From the NCBI GenBank assembly GCA_944324215.1, contig CALUVP010000120.1, positions 1 to 64,000 of the forward strand: DNA of 64,000 nt, in the 5' to 3' direction. Shown piece after piece: positions 53,368 through 62,068 of the stretch. A program made the translations under genes and the position numbers. A model generated the notes under the pieces. It saw nothing but the letters and a program-made list of their open reading frames with translations. It was not told the DNA's origin and did no database searches. Origin of the DNA: Candidatus Gastranaerophilales bacterium. GTDB taxonomy: Bacteria > Cyanobacteriota > Vampirovibrionia > Gastranaerophilales > Gastranaerophilaceae. The stretch's first letter is position 1. Every line of letters begins with the position of its first letter.

Positions 53368-54483
53368 ATGAAAAGAAAAATAAGTATTTTAGGCTCAACT
53401 GGTTCTATTGGGCGTCAAGCGCTTGAAGTTATTGAAAAATTAAACGATAAATTTGAAATTATAGCGCTAACAGGTGGTAGTAATACTGAATTATTAAATG
53501 AACAGATAAAGAAATTTAGTCCAAAATACGCTTATGCAGCTAATTATAAAGATATAACCGGTGCAGAATATGCTACTTTAGAGGAAATCTGTTCTAATAA
53601 AGAAAACGATATTATACTTGTTGCAGTATCTGGAAGAATAGGTTTAAAACCGACTATAACAGCCATAAAAAATGGTATCAATATCGCTTTAGCTAACAAA
53701 GAAACTTTAGTAATGGCAGGTGATATTGTAATGCCTATGGCTAAAGAATATGGGGTTAAGATTATTCCTGTTGATAGTGAACATTGTGCAATACATCAGT
53801 GTATTAAGGATATAGCGCAAGTAGATAAGCTTATAATAACAGCTTCAGGTGGACCGTTTTTACATAAAACTATTGATGAAATGAAAAATGCAACTGTAGA
53901 CCAGGCTTTAGCACATCCAAGATGGAATATGGGGAAAAAAATTACAGTAGACAGTGCAACCCTTATGAATAAAGGTTTAGAGGTTATTGAAGCGCATCAC
54001 TTATTTAATATGCCTTACGATAAAATAGAAGTTGTTGTTCATCCACAAAGCATTGTTCATTCTGCTATAGAATATGTAGATGGAAGTGTAATTGCACAAC
54101 TGGGCTTACCTAGCATGCATATTCCGATTCAGTATGCCATAACTTACCCAGATAGGTTTGAGGGTATTAAATCAAAAAGTTTTAGCTTTTCACAAATAGC
54201 AAGATTAGATTTTGAAGAACCTGATTGGGATAAGTTTAAAGCTCTAAAATTAGCTTATGATGCAGGTAAAACCGAGGGGTCAGCAACTGTTTGTCTAAAT
54301 GCAGCAAATGAAGAGGCTGTGTTTGCGTTTCTAAAAGGGAAAATTAAATTATTTGATATTATAAATACTGTTGAAGCAATGATGGAAAAACATGATGTTG
54401 TAAAAAATCCTTCAATTGAAGAAATTTTCTGTATAGATGAAGAGATTAGAGCAAAAAGCAGAGAGTTGTTTTTAAAATTTTAG
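53368..54483 (+). CDS. dxr: 1-deoxy-D-xylulose 5-phosphate reductoisomerase
   Basis: Dxr (IspC) converts DXP to methylerythritol 4-phosphate with NADPH, the first committed MEP step. The 371-aa protein has the NADPH site ISILGSTGSIGRQALEVIE at residues 5-23, ALANKETLVMAG near 110-121, the metal-binding PVDSEHCAIHQC near 134-145, TASGGPF near 163, and ATLMNKGLEVIEAHHLF near 197. It lies two bases behind rfbA and so appears to belong to the rhamnose operon, which is an uncommon linkage. Confidence 0.96.
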   Translation: MKRKISILGSTGSIGRQALEVIEKLNDKFEIIALTGGSNTELLNEQIKKFSPKYAYAANYKDITGAEYATLEEICSNKENDIILVAVSGRIGLKPTITAIKNGINIALANKETLVMAGDIVMPMAKEYGVKIIPVDSEHCAIHQCIKDIAQVDKLIITASGGPFLHKTIDEMKNATVDQALAHPRWNMGKKITVDSATLMNKGLEVIEAHHLFNMPYDKIEVVVHPQSIVHSAIEYVDGSVIAQLGLPSMHIPIQYAITYPDRFEGIKSKSFSFSQIARLDFEEPDWDKFKALKLAYDAGKTEGSATVCLNAANEEAVFAFLKGKIKLFDIINTVEAMMEKHDVVKNPSIEEIFCIDEEIRAKSRELFLKF

Positions 54484-54530
54484 ATAATTCTGCCAAAAGC
54501 CGAAAATATAATAAATCTAAGTAAAATAAA

Positions 54531-55298
54531 TTATTTACATTTTATATGCTTTTTAAGTAGTTTTTTCCAACCTATAATATCTCCGCCGTCAGAAGTATTA
54601 GAATCCGCAGCAAAATAATTAACAACGCCCATTTCGACGTTTTTAGGCAAGTTATTTGATAATAACCTCGGGTTTGGATAGTTATTTTTGCTTATAACTA
54701 CCAGAAGTTTATATTTGGGATTTTTATACGTAAATTTTTTCTTTATAAGTTCATTTAGTTTAGAGATATAATCAATATCATTGTTTAAATTGGTATATTC
54801 CAATTTTATTACAAAAAGAACTTTCTTATCATTAGTAAAAATACATTCAAGCTTTTCCGCTAAATGTTTGACTCTGGATTTAAGCTCATCAATTGCAAGC
54901 GGAACAATAGGTGTTAAAGTTTTGTCATCATTTATAAGCTCATTTTTAGTATACCTTGAATGAAACCCAATCAAATATTTATTATTCTGAATCATTCCCC
55001 AAGGTAGTACAGAATAATCATTATTAGAGAAATTACCCAGCTCATTTAATGCGTTAAGAAACGAAGCTCTATCATACTCGTATGACCAAGTGAAAAGAAA
55101 ATGATTAAAATTATAACCAAAGATATCAACTAAACGTGCGCTTACTTCACAATTAAAGCCCAAACTAATAATTTCATCCCAATAAGAATCAAAATAATTT
55201 GCATTATACGGATATATCCGATTATAGATATATCTCCTTGTATATTTTTCTTTTAATAACTTATATTTCTTCTTTAAAAATTTGATAATAATACCCAT
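54531..55298 (-). CDS. DUF1796 family putative cysteine peptidase
   Basis: After a basic N-terminus the 255-aa protein reads DEIISLGFNCEVSARLVDIFG (Cys50) and FNHFLFTWSYEYDRASFLNAL, the pattern of DUF1796, annotated as a putative papain-like cysteine peptidase. A later HSRYTK and the C-terminal GGDIIGWKKLLKK region also fit. Members often occur in polysaccharide clusters, and this one faces the rfb-dxr operon. No signal peptide is present. The enzymatic activity has, to my knowledge, not been shown. Confidence 0.75.
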   Translation of the reverse strand: MGIIIKFLKKKYKLLKEKYTRRYIYNRIYPYNANYFDSYWDEIISLGFNCEVSARLVDIFGYNFNHFLFTWSYEYDRASFLNALNELGNFSNNDYSVLPWGMIQNNKYLIGFHSRYTKNELINDDKTLTPIVPLAIDELKSRVKHLAEKLECIFTNDKKVLFVIKLEYTNLNNDIDYISKLNELIKKKFTYKNPKYKLLVVISKNNYPNPRLLSNNLPKNVEMGVVNYFAADSNTSDGGDIIGWKKLLKKHIKCK

Positions 55299-55335
55299 CC
55301 TAACTTAGACCTTTAATCTGGTTGTTGTATAGATT

Positions 55336-56457
55336 TCAACTTATTAAATCTACTAATTGAGAAAAATCTTCAAACTTACAATCAGCAGTAAGTGATATTC
55401 TAAGTCTTGAAGTACCTTCAGGAACTGTAGGTGGACGAATTGCAGGGATATAATACCCTTCTGAGCGAAGCTTTTCTGAAATAGCAAGAGTAGCATCATT
55501 ACTGCCTATTATTATCGGAATAATTTGAGTGCCAGAAGGAGTCTTGATTCCTTTCCGATCAAGCAATTTATGAACTTCTGAAGTTAGTTCTTGTAATTTT
55601 TCCTTTTGAGCAATCACTATGTTTCTTTTTTCAGTTAAAATCCAATTTGACCAAGCAATGTTTAGTGGTGGAATTGAAGTTGAGAATATAAATGATCTGG
55701 CTTTGTTTATCAAATAAGAAATGATATCATTTGAAGACACACAAAATGCTCCAAATGAACCTACAGCCTTACCAAAAGTGGCTGTTATTATATCAACATC
55801 TTTTCCATATGAAACTCCCGCAAGAGTATCTCCTACGGCACAGAATGCGTGTGCTTCATCTATCATAAGCATACAGTTATACTTCTTTTTTAATTCTACT
55901 AGCCTATCTATATCAGCAATGTCTCCATCCATACTAAATACCGATTCTGAGACAATAAGCGCCCGCTTATACTGTCCTCTTTTGGATTCTAAAAGCTTTT
56001 CAAGGTTATCATAATCAAAATGTTTATACCTGTAAAAATCGCCTTGAGCAAGCTGCATCCCATCAATTATACTTGCATGGTTTAATTTGTCAGAAAAAAT
56101 AACATCTCCACGACCAATGAGAGCATATATAACACCTAAATTACATTGATATCCAGTATTAAATATTAATGCTGCTTCTTTATTAAAAATACCAGCAACT
56201 GTTCTTTCCAATTCCTTGTATTCTGGTGAACTACCTGTGAGAAGTCGTGCAGAAGCCGTTGATAAAAGACTGTTATTATTTTTCAAAAATTCTTTTCTTA
56301 AATCATCTTTAGTACTTAATCCTAAATAATCATTAGAGGCAAAATTAATATACTCTTTGCCATCAATAACTATTTTTCCATCAGATTTAGCTTCTATGTT
56401 AGGAATACTCCTTAATTGCCCCTTACTTTTTAACACTTCCAATTCTTGCTTTATCAT
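55336..56457 (-). CDS. bioF: PLP-dependent acyltransferase, BioF/Kbl type (8-amino-7-oxononanoate synthase-like)
   Basis: The 373-aa protein belongs to the alpha-oxoamine synthases, which join an amino acid and an acyl-CoA with loss of CO2. Typical blocks are INFASNDYLGLS near 37-48, FNTGYQCNLGVIYALIGRGD near 98, DKLNHASIIDGM near 122, MIDEAHAFCAVG near 197, and TATFGKAVGSFGAF near 224-237 with the PLP Lys. BioF is the likely role, but Kbl or another family member cannot be excluded, because no other biotin gene lies nearby. Its start overlaps the end of ctpA by 35 bases. Confidence 0.85.
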   Translation of the reverse strand: MIKQELEVLKSKGQLRSIPNIEAKSDGKIVIDGKEYINFASNDYLGLSTKDDLRKEFLKNNNSLLSTASARLLTGSSPEYKELERTVAGIFNKEAALIFNTGYQCNLGVIYALIGRGDVIFSDKLNHASIIDGMQLAQGDFYRYKHFDYDNLEKLLESKRGQYKRALIVSESVFSMDGDIADIDRLVELKKKYNCMLMIDEAHAFCAVGDTLAGVSYGKDVDIITATFGKAVGSFGAFCVSSNDIISYLINKARSFIFSTSIPPLNIAWSNWILTEKRNIVIAQKEKLQELTSEVHKLLDRKGIKTPSGTQIIPIIIGSNDATLAISEKLRSEGYYIPAIRPPTVPEGTSRLRISLTADCKFEDFSQLVDLIS

Positions 56458-57673
56458 TTAAAATATCCTTGGCTTTTTCTAGCTGAACATCATCTTTTGA
56501 ATCTATTAATATATCATAGTCATTACCGATTTCTATGTCAGGTTTAATACCTAATTTATTAATATCTGTACCGTTTGGCGTAAGATATCTGGCAATCGTT
56601 ATATTAACACCAGTTTTGTTAGGCAATGGTACAACTTTTTGAACCAAACCCTTTCCAAAAGTCTTTTTACCTACCAATGTTGCTCTGTGATAATCTTTTA
56701 GTGCTCCTGATAAAATTTCACTGGCACTAGCGCTGGCACCGTTTACCAATACCACAATGGGCTTGTTTATTGGCAACATTTCATCTTGAGCTTTAATAGT
56801 TTTTTTATAACCGTCTCTATATATTATATCTACTATAGTACCACTTTTTATAAATATATCTGCTATAAATACCGCATTATCCAAAAGACCACCTGTATTA
56901 CCACGTAAATCCAGTATTAGAGAATCTGTATTTTTTGTATTTTCTAAGGCTTCTACAAACTCATTCGGTGTAGAACCACTCATAAAACTAATTATTTGTA
57001 TATATCCGATGTGATTATCTAAAATAGAGCTCTTAACTGTTTTTATCTTAATTTCTTTACGTTTAAGAGTTTTTGTAATTTTTTTATTATCACGCAAAAT
57101 TGTGAGCTCAACAACACTGTTTTCAGGTCCTCTAACCAATGCTGCAACTTCTGATACATTCATTCCGCTGGTATCCTTGCCATTTACAGCTGTTATAATG
57201 TCGCCTTGCTTAAGTTGCGCAAAATCTGCAGGAGTTGCGGGCATTACGTTAAAAATCTCGATTTTTCCTGCATTTGAATAAATATTTACACCTATACCAT
57301 ATATTTTTGATGTAATTGAAGTTGTAAGCTCTTCATAATCTTTTTGAGGCATAAAACGAGTATAAGGCTCATTTAAGCTTGCTATCATAGTATCTATTGC
57401 GACTCTAGCATCTTCCTCTGTTTTTATTTTATCTTGGTAATGATACTTCCATCTTAACCAATCTTGATGATTTAAGGTTGGTTCATAATACTCTTTACTT
57501 ATTATTCTCCAAGTCTTATCAAACAACTTCTGCGGGGAAATTTCTTCACTATTTACTAGCGCCTGATTTGTAAAAAAAGCATTAGTCTTGGTAAAAGTTG
57601 ACAAAAAAACTTTGTTAAAAATCACCAAAATTAACACGGACAATAAAAATATTAATATTTGCTTTTTCTTCAT
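56423..57673 (-). CDS. ctpA: Carboxyl-terminal processing protease CtpA (S41 family)
   Basis: The 416-aa protein has an N-terminal signal anchor (about 5-22), a PDZ domain (about 115-200, with GIGVNIYSNAG and LKQGDIITAVNGKD), and the S41 catalytic domain: LILDLRGNTGGLLDNAV near 251, VNGASASASEILSGAL near 306-321 with the catalytic Ser, and GKKTFGKGLVQ near 333 with the catalytic Lys. It acts in the periplasm, trimming C-termini of exported proteins. The photosynthetic CtpA substrate D1 is not expected here. bioF overlaps it downstream. Confidence 0.94.
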   Translation of the reverse strand: MKKKQILIFLLSVLILVIFNKVFLSTFTKTNAFFTNQALVNSEEISPQKLFDKTWRIISKEYYEPTLNHQDWLRWKYHYQDKIKTEEDARVAIDTMIASLNEPYTRFMPQKDYEELTTSITSKIYGIGVNIYSNAGKIEIFNVMPATPADFAQLKQGDIITAVNGKDTSGMNVSEVAALVRGPENSVVELTILRDNKKITKTLKRKEIKIKTVKSSILDNHIGYIQIISFMSGSTPNEFVEALENTKNTDSLILDLRGNTGGLLDNAVFIADIFIKSGTIVDIIYRDGYKKTIKAQDEMLPINKPIVVLVNGASASASEILSGALKDYHRATLVGKKTFGKGLVQKVVPLPNKTGVNITIARYLTPNGTDINKLGIKPDIEIGNDYDILIDSKDDVQLEKAKDILNDKARIGSVKK

Positions 57674-57764
57674 AACTCAATTTAACATCAAGAATATTTC
57701 TTAATCAATATGCTGGTCGCATTGCATAAGGTTTATTATAAAGAATATTTAAATATTAATTATT

Positions 57765-58433
57765 TTATTGGTTCTTAAAACCAGGAGATGTTAATGGCAA
57801 ATTTTTGTACCCATTATTAGCAAATACAGTTTTTTTTATGTATTTATTAGTATAATTTCCTTTTTCTAAAAGCTGTTTTAAAATATTTTCTCTAGTAACA
57901 AGCGCTGATTCCAAATTATTAGATTCGGGATATTTTTTAAGAATTTCATTCCAAACAACAGCTTCCATAGTCCAAGCATAAGTTTCTTCACTTAATGAAT
58001 TATATTCATCCTGATGAATAGCTTCATGCGCTAAAAGGGCTGCTAAGGCACCAGGTGGAGCATATTCGTGCTTGGGATTTATGTATATGTACAATTTTCC
58101 TCTTTTTTTCCAGCCTATAGCGTCAAATGATGAATATGCTTCGTTAATCTCTGATAAATCTTTAAACATAACTTTTACAGGATATTGTGTTACATTATAT
58201 CCCAATATAGCCTTTCTCGAGAACTCACCAGATGTATCTTTTAGCATGTCTAGTGCAACATGGAAAATTTGTTCATCTGAAACATCCTTGTATTCGTCAG
58301 AAATACTGTTAATGTATTCCTGAGTATATTTAGACGGTAAGCTAACATTAGAAGGTACCGGCTCATAAGACTTTGTATATCCCATAGGTGTTGTCAACCC
58401 TAATAAAATCAATGTATATAACAACTTTTTCAT
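57765..58433 (-). CDS. Secreted putative zinc metallopeptidase, HEAIH motif
   Basis: ATG 58433 is chosen because AGAGGA lies eight bases upstream and a clean signal peptide begins there (MKKLLYTLILLGLTTPMGYT). The mature protein (about 200 aa) holds ALLAHEAIHQDEYNSLSEETYAW near residues 130-152: the HExxH zinc site, followed by a Glu-rich helix in which a downstream Glu could be the third ligand (gluzincin style). No named family is certain. A strong TTGACA/TATAAT promoter precedes it. It is divergent from the methyltransferase gene. Confidence 0.7.
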   Translation of the reverse strand: MKKLLYTLILLGLTTPMGYTKSYEPVPSNVSLPSKYTQEYINSISDEYKDVSDEQIFHVALDMLKDTSGEFSRKAILGYNVTQYPVKVMFKDLSEINEAYSSFDAIGWKKRGKLYIYINPKHEYAPPGALAALLAHEAIHQDEYNSLSEETYAWTMEAVVWNEILKKYPESNNLESALVTRENILKQLLEKGNYTNKYIKKTVFANNGYKNLPLTSPGFKNQ

Positions 58434-58458
58434 ACTTACATCCTCTATTAACAATATA

Positions 58459-58488
58459 ATTATATACTTTTTATAACTTAATTGTCAA
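58459..58488 (-). promoter_or_regulatory. Sigma70-type promoter of the secreted zincin gene
   Basis: On the minus strand a perfect TTGACA (58483-58488), an 18-base spacer and a perfect TATAAT (58459-58464) stand 25 bases before the ATG. Confidence 0.6.
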
Positions 58489-58497
58489 AAATCTATG

Positions 58498-58525
58498 TTG
58501 CAAATAGGCTATAACGCAGTATAAT
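58498..58525 (+). promoter_or_regulatory. Promoter of the methyltransferase gene, predicting a leaderless mRNA
   Basis: TTGCAA (58498-58503), a 16-base spacer and TATAAT (58520-58525) end seven bases before the ATG at 58533. Transcription would therefore begin at or next to the start codon. There is no ribosome binding site. Confidence 0.55.
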
Positions 58526-58532
58526 AGGTATT

Positions 58533-59897
58533 ATGAGGGATTATGAGGCATATTTTACAGAAGATGGGTCTATAGGGCTATATTCATATGCAGAAAAGGA
58601 CGTATTTCACTCCAAATTCGGTGCACTTACAGAAGCTTGGGAGAAATTCATACTTCCTGCAAATTTGGATGATTTTGAATTCGATAACCTAAAAGTTTTA
58701 GACGTTTGTTATGGAATTGGTTACAACACTAAAGCTCTCATGAGTTTTTTAATTAATAAAATAAATTTTAAAAAGAAAAATAATTTTCAAAAAATTCTTT
58801 ATATCGTTGCGATAGGTCTTAATAAACTATTAAGAAAGAAAACTTTATTATCATCATATATCGAGTCGATAAATAATAATAACAAATATTCGTTTTTAAT
58901 TGACTGTCTTGATATAAATGAAGAGCTTGTACAACTTTCTCCACTTTTTAGAACTGTCAAAACTCCAGAAGAAATCTTTGATAGATTTGTTCCTAAATTT
59001 CTTGATTGTTTTGATACTTACCATACAATCAAAAATTTATTTATTAATCTGTTGTCAAAGTTTTCTCCAAAAAACAGAAAAGAAATAAAAGAACTGTTGG
59101 ATTTAAAATTTAAAAATATGCACATTGACAAAGAATATAAAATAAATCCCTATGTAAATTATATATTAATAAACAGCTTAGCCGAATATTATGAAAAAGA
59201 GTTTCCGTCTAAAAAACTGCTTGAGATGATAAGAGAAAAACAAAATCGAAGATTTTTTGATAGGACCTTGATAAATTATGCCAAATTTAATCATAAATGG
59301 AGGTATAATAAGTCATCAAGACTCAGTTTATCAGCCTTCTTACATAATATATATTATGCCACTCTATCGAAGCGTTATAAAAAAATGGATTTTAAGACCG
59401 CTCAGAACCTCTTCAACATTAATTTCTTCGTAAATGATGCTCGAAAGACTATTTTGACCCTAAAAAACGAATATGACCTCATACTTCTAGACGCTTTTAC
59501 TTATACAAAGGCTCCTCAATTATGGACTGTGGAATTTATTGCTGAATTGTATAAGCGAATATCTCCTCATGGCCTATTAATGACATATTCTACATCTGCT
59601 CTTGTAAGAAATACACTTTTGGAAAATAAATTTTACGTAGGCAATATTTATAATAAAAAAACAAATAAGATTATAGGAACTATTGCTTCAAAAAACAAAA
59701 CGAAAATAGAATTTCCGTTAACTCCATATGAAATTGGTCTTTGCAATACAAAGGCTGGGATACCTTATCACGATCCTAACTTATCGTTTGATAAAAAGGA
59801 TATTATTGACTTGAGAGAATATGAATTTAAACATAGCGACCTTATGAGCTCGTCTAAGTACATGAAAATTAGGAGCATGAAAAATGAACAAGTATGA
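58533..59897 (+). CDS. MnmD/MnmC-like SAM-dependent methyltransferase with a large internal insertion
   Basis: The 454-aa protein starts TEDGSIGLYSYAEKDVFHSKFGALTEAWEKFI (residues about 9-40) and has LKVLDVCYGIGYNTKALM near 53-70, matching the start and SAM-binding motif I of MnmC/MnmD methyltransferases. The matching C-terminal part, DARKTILTLKNEYDLILLDAF followed by TYTKAPQLWTVEF and LLMTYSTSALVRNTLLENKF, comes only near 305-370. About 230 residues separate them, more than 100 above the usual spacing, and the extra part is basic and helical. MnmD acts on wobble U34 (mnm5s2U) of tRNAs such as Lys, Glu and Gln. The next gene overlaps by 14 bases. Confidence 0.75.
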   Translation: MRDYEAYFTEDGSIGLYSYAEKDVFHSKFGALTEAWEKFILPANLDDFEFDNLKVLDVCYGIGYNTKALMSFLINKINFKKKNNFQKILYIVAIGLNKLLRKKTLLSSYIESINNNNKYSFLIDCLDINEELVQLSPLFRTVKTPEEIFDRFVPKFLDCFDTYHTIKNLFINLLSKFSPKNRKEIKELLDLKFKNMHIDKEYKINPYVNYILINSLAEYYEKEFPSKKLLEMIREKQNRRFFDRTLINYAKFNHKWRYNKSSRLSLSAFLHNIYYATLSKRYKKMDFKTAQNLFNINFFVNDARKTILTLKNEYDLILLDAFTYTKAPQLWTVEFIAELYKRISPHGLLMTYSTSALVRNTLLENKFYVGNIYNKKTNKIIGTIASKNKTKIEFPLTPYEIGLCNTKAGIPYHDPNLSFDKKDIIDLREYEFKHSDLMSSSKYMKIRSMKNEQV

Positions 59898-61122
59898 TAT
59901 TATCATCGCAGGAGGTGGTACTGCCGGTTGTGCCTGCGCTTATACCGCAGCAAAACTTGGTTTAAAAGTCCTATTGATAGAAAAAAATTCGTTTTTAGGC
60001 GGTTCGATTACCTCTTCGCTTGTTGTTCCGGCGATGAAAACATCTAAAAATGCCATAAATACTGATTTCTTTAATATTTTATATGATAAATTATCCGAAA
60101 TTGGTGGTGCAATAACTTACATAGATGGTAATAAGGGATGGTTTAATCCAGAGCTTACAAAAATTGCTCTCGATTCACTTCTTTCAGAGGTCGGTGTAGA
60201 AATTATTTTCGAATCATATGTAAAAGAAATAAAAGAAAATTTATTATCATATATCGTAACGATAGAGAATAATAACCGCATTTCTTCTCAGCAAGTTTTA
60301 TTGCCATGTATCGAAACAAAGTATATAGTAGATGCAACAGGCGATGCAAAAATTTGTCAAAAATTAAATTGCGAATTTTTAGAAAAAAAATCTCAACCAA
60401 TTAATTTAAGATTTATAATGTCGGGAGTTAATGTTAACAAATTTTCTGAATGGATAATGGATTTAGACAAAGACAGAGATGTTACATCCAGTTGTATTAT
60501 TGATGGTAAAACATATCTATCTACAGCTTATACTTGGGATAAGAATAAGGATTGGGCGCTTAGACCTGTATTCAGGCAGGGTATAAAGGATGGAATTATT
60601 ACTGAAGAGGATTCTAACTATTTTCAGATATTTTCAGTTGCCGGAACCTATGATTCTATTGCCTTTAATTGTCCTCGAATAATAAAAAATACCAATAATC
60701 CTTATATAGAAGGGCGTGCAAGTATTCTACGACTATCTAAATTCTGTAATATATACCTTCCTGGGTTTGAAAACGCATATATATCATCTATAGCTAATTC
60801 ACTAGGCTTAAGAGTTACAAACAGAGTCAAAGGTAAGTATATATATACTTCTGACGATCTTAGAAAAGGAAAGAAATTTGAAAATCCTGTTGTAATTTCA
60901 AACTATCCTATAGATGTACATTCTGATAAAAAAGATGCTTCTACTTTAGAGAAGGTTTATCAAGAATATCAGCTTCCAATTGAATCTCTTATGGTTAATG
61001 ATAAGCTTTTTGTAATTGGGCGTTGTCTATCAGCAGATTTTGAAGCACAAGCAGCTTTAAGAATAATACCTTCTTGCTTTTCTATGGGAGAAGGATTGGC
61101 TAAATATCTTGCTAATCTATAA
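59884..61122 (+). CDS. FAD-dependent oxidoreductase coupled to the methyltransferase
   Basis: The 412-aa protein opens with the dinucleotide-binding motif DIIIAGGGTAGCACAYTAAK and LLIEKNSFLGGSITSSL (about 4-50), and has KYIVDATGDAKICQKL near 148-163, typical of the FAD_oxidored group (PF12831-like). The C-terminal LFVIGRCLSADFEAQAALRI near 377 is the usual second FAD contact. The start lies inside the methyltransferase gene (14-base overlap), so the two are almost certainly translated together. It does not look like the DAO-type FAD domain fused in E. coli MnmC. The substrate is unknown. Its stop touches the convergent kinase gene. Confidence 0.85.
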   Translation: MNKYDIIIAGGGTAGCACAYTAAKLGLKVLLIEKNSFLGGSITSSLVVPAMKTSKNAINTDFFNILYDKLSEIGGAITYIDGNKGWFNPELTKIALDSLLSEVGVEIIFESYVKEIKENLLSYIVTIENNNRISSQQVLLPCIETKYIVDATGDAKICQKLNCEFLEKKSQPINLRFIMSGVNVNKFSEWIMDLDKDRDVTSSCIIDGKTYLSTAYTWDKNKDWALRPVFRQGIKDGIITEEDSNYFQIFSVAGTYDSIAFNCPRIIKNTNNPYIEGRASILRLSKFCNIYLPGFENAYISSIANSLGLRVTNRVKGKYIYTSDDLRKGKKFENPVVISNYPIDVHSDKKDASTLEKVYQEYQLPIESLMVNDKLFVIGRCLSADFEAQAALRIIPSCFSMGEGLAKYLANL

Positions 61123-62007
61123 CTAACCTTCAAAATTATTTGTAATAGTGTGAATATATTCTAAAATTTGAGAAAAATACGCTAAATTAGTGTCACCATT
61201 AATAATAATGTCTGCCTCAGCTCTATATGGCTTTACATACTTTTCACCTGCACCAAGAATGTATTCCCAATGTTTTTTAGCATTCTCTAAGTCCTGATTA
61301 CGCTCAGTATAAGCTCTTGTTAAGAAACGTTCTTTTCGTATGTCCAAATCCGTTTCTACATATACTTTTATGTCGAAAATATCCTTATTATTTCCAAACA
61401 TAGATGCCATTCCTTCAACTACAACTATCTTATTTGAAGGTACATATTTTGCTTTAGGAACAGATACACCAGTACCGTTTAATAGATACTCCGGAGAATA
61501 TACATCTTCACCATGAGAAATTTTATCCAAATCATCTTTCAAAACATCTAACTGAAAACTGTTTGGAGAGTCTACATCATATCCATTATCTCTCAGATTA
61601 TCGAAAGTTCCGTATTCCTTAATTAACTCTGATATGTCATTAAAATAATTGTCAGTAGTTAAAATTGTTACAGGCATATTAAAGCGTTCAATTACATTTT
61701 CAATTTCTTTGCAAATGGTTGATTTCCCTGATGCAGATTCTCCTGTAATCCCAATCATAATACGCTTATCCGGATTTTGTATTAGTCTCTTTGAAAATCT
61801 TTGAATAAAATCATACCGAACCTCTATAAAAATAGGCTCGGCTGCTTTTTTATCATATGCAAGAACTTGTTTGAACTTTGACTGTAAATAAAATGCCAAC
61901 AACTCACGACCAGTTTTCTGATTGAAATCAGGTTTTAGTATTTTATCAGATGAGTGTAATTCTTTTTCTATTAAATGAGATATTCTCGTTTTATCTTCTT
62001 CAGTCAT
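61123..62007 (-). CDS. Uridine kinase/phosphoribulokinase-like P-loop kinase
   Basis: The 294-aa protein has an N-terminal extension of about 80 residues without a recognised fold, then the Walker A motif GITGESASGKSTICKEI near 83-99, ILTTDNYFND near 113, DSPNSFQLDVLKDDL near 146, VVVEGMASMF near 190 and the lid region RERFLTRAYTERNQD near 215. The order is that of the uridine kinase/PRK family. Whether the substrate is uridine or another nucleoside or sugar is open; the extension is not typical of E. coli Udk. It is back to back with the FAD oxidoreductase stop. Confidence 0.8.
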   Translation of the reverse strand: MTEEDKTRISHLIEKELHSSDKILKPDFNQKTGRELLAFYLQSKFKQVLAYDKKAAEPIFIEVRYDFIQRFSKRLIQNPDKRIMIGITGESASGKSTICKEIENVIERFNMPVTILTTDNYFNDISELIKEYGTFDNLRDNGYDVDSPNSFQLDVLKDDLDKISHGEDVYSPEYLLNGTGVSVPKAKYVPSNKIVVVEGMASMFGNNKDIFDIKVYVETDLDIRKERFLTRAYTERNQDLENAKKHWEYILGAGEKYVKPYRAEADIIINGDTNLAYFSQILEYIHTITNNFEG

Positions 62008-62068
62008 ATATTAATTCCGATATTTTTACATTATACATTTAAGAAATTTATAGGTAAAGTATTTTTTC

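Noticed and set aside
58533-61122. Frameshifted fused MnmC
   Set aside because: The two genes overlap with a clear stop and start, the order is methyltransferase first, and the FAD domain is of a different family from that in MnmC.
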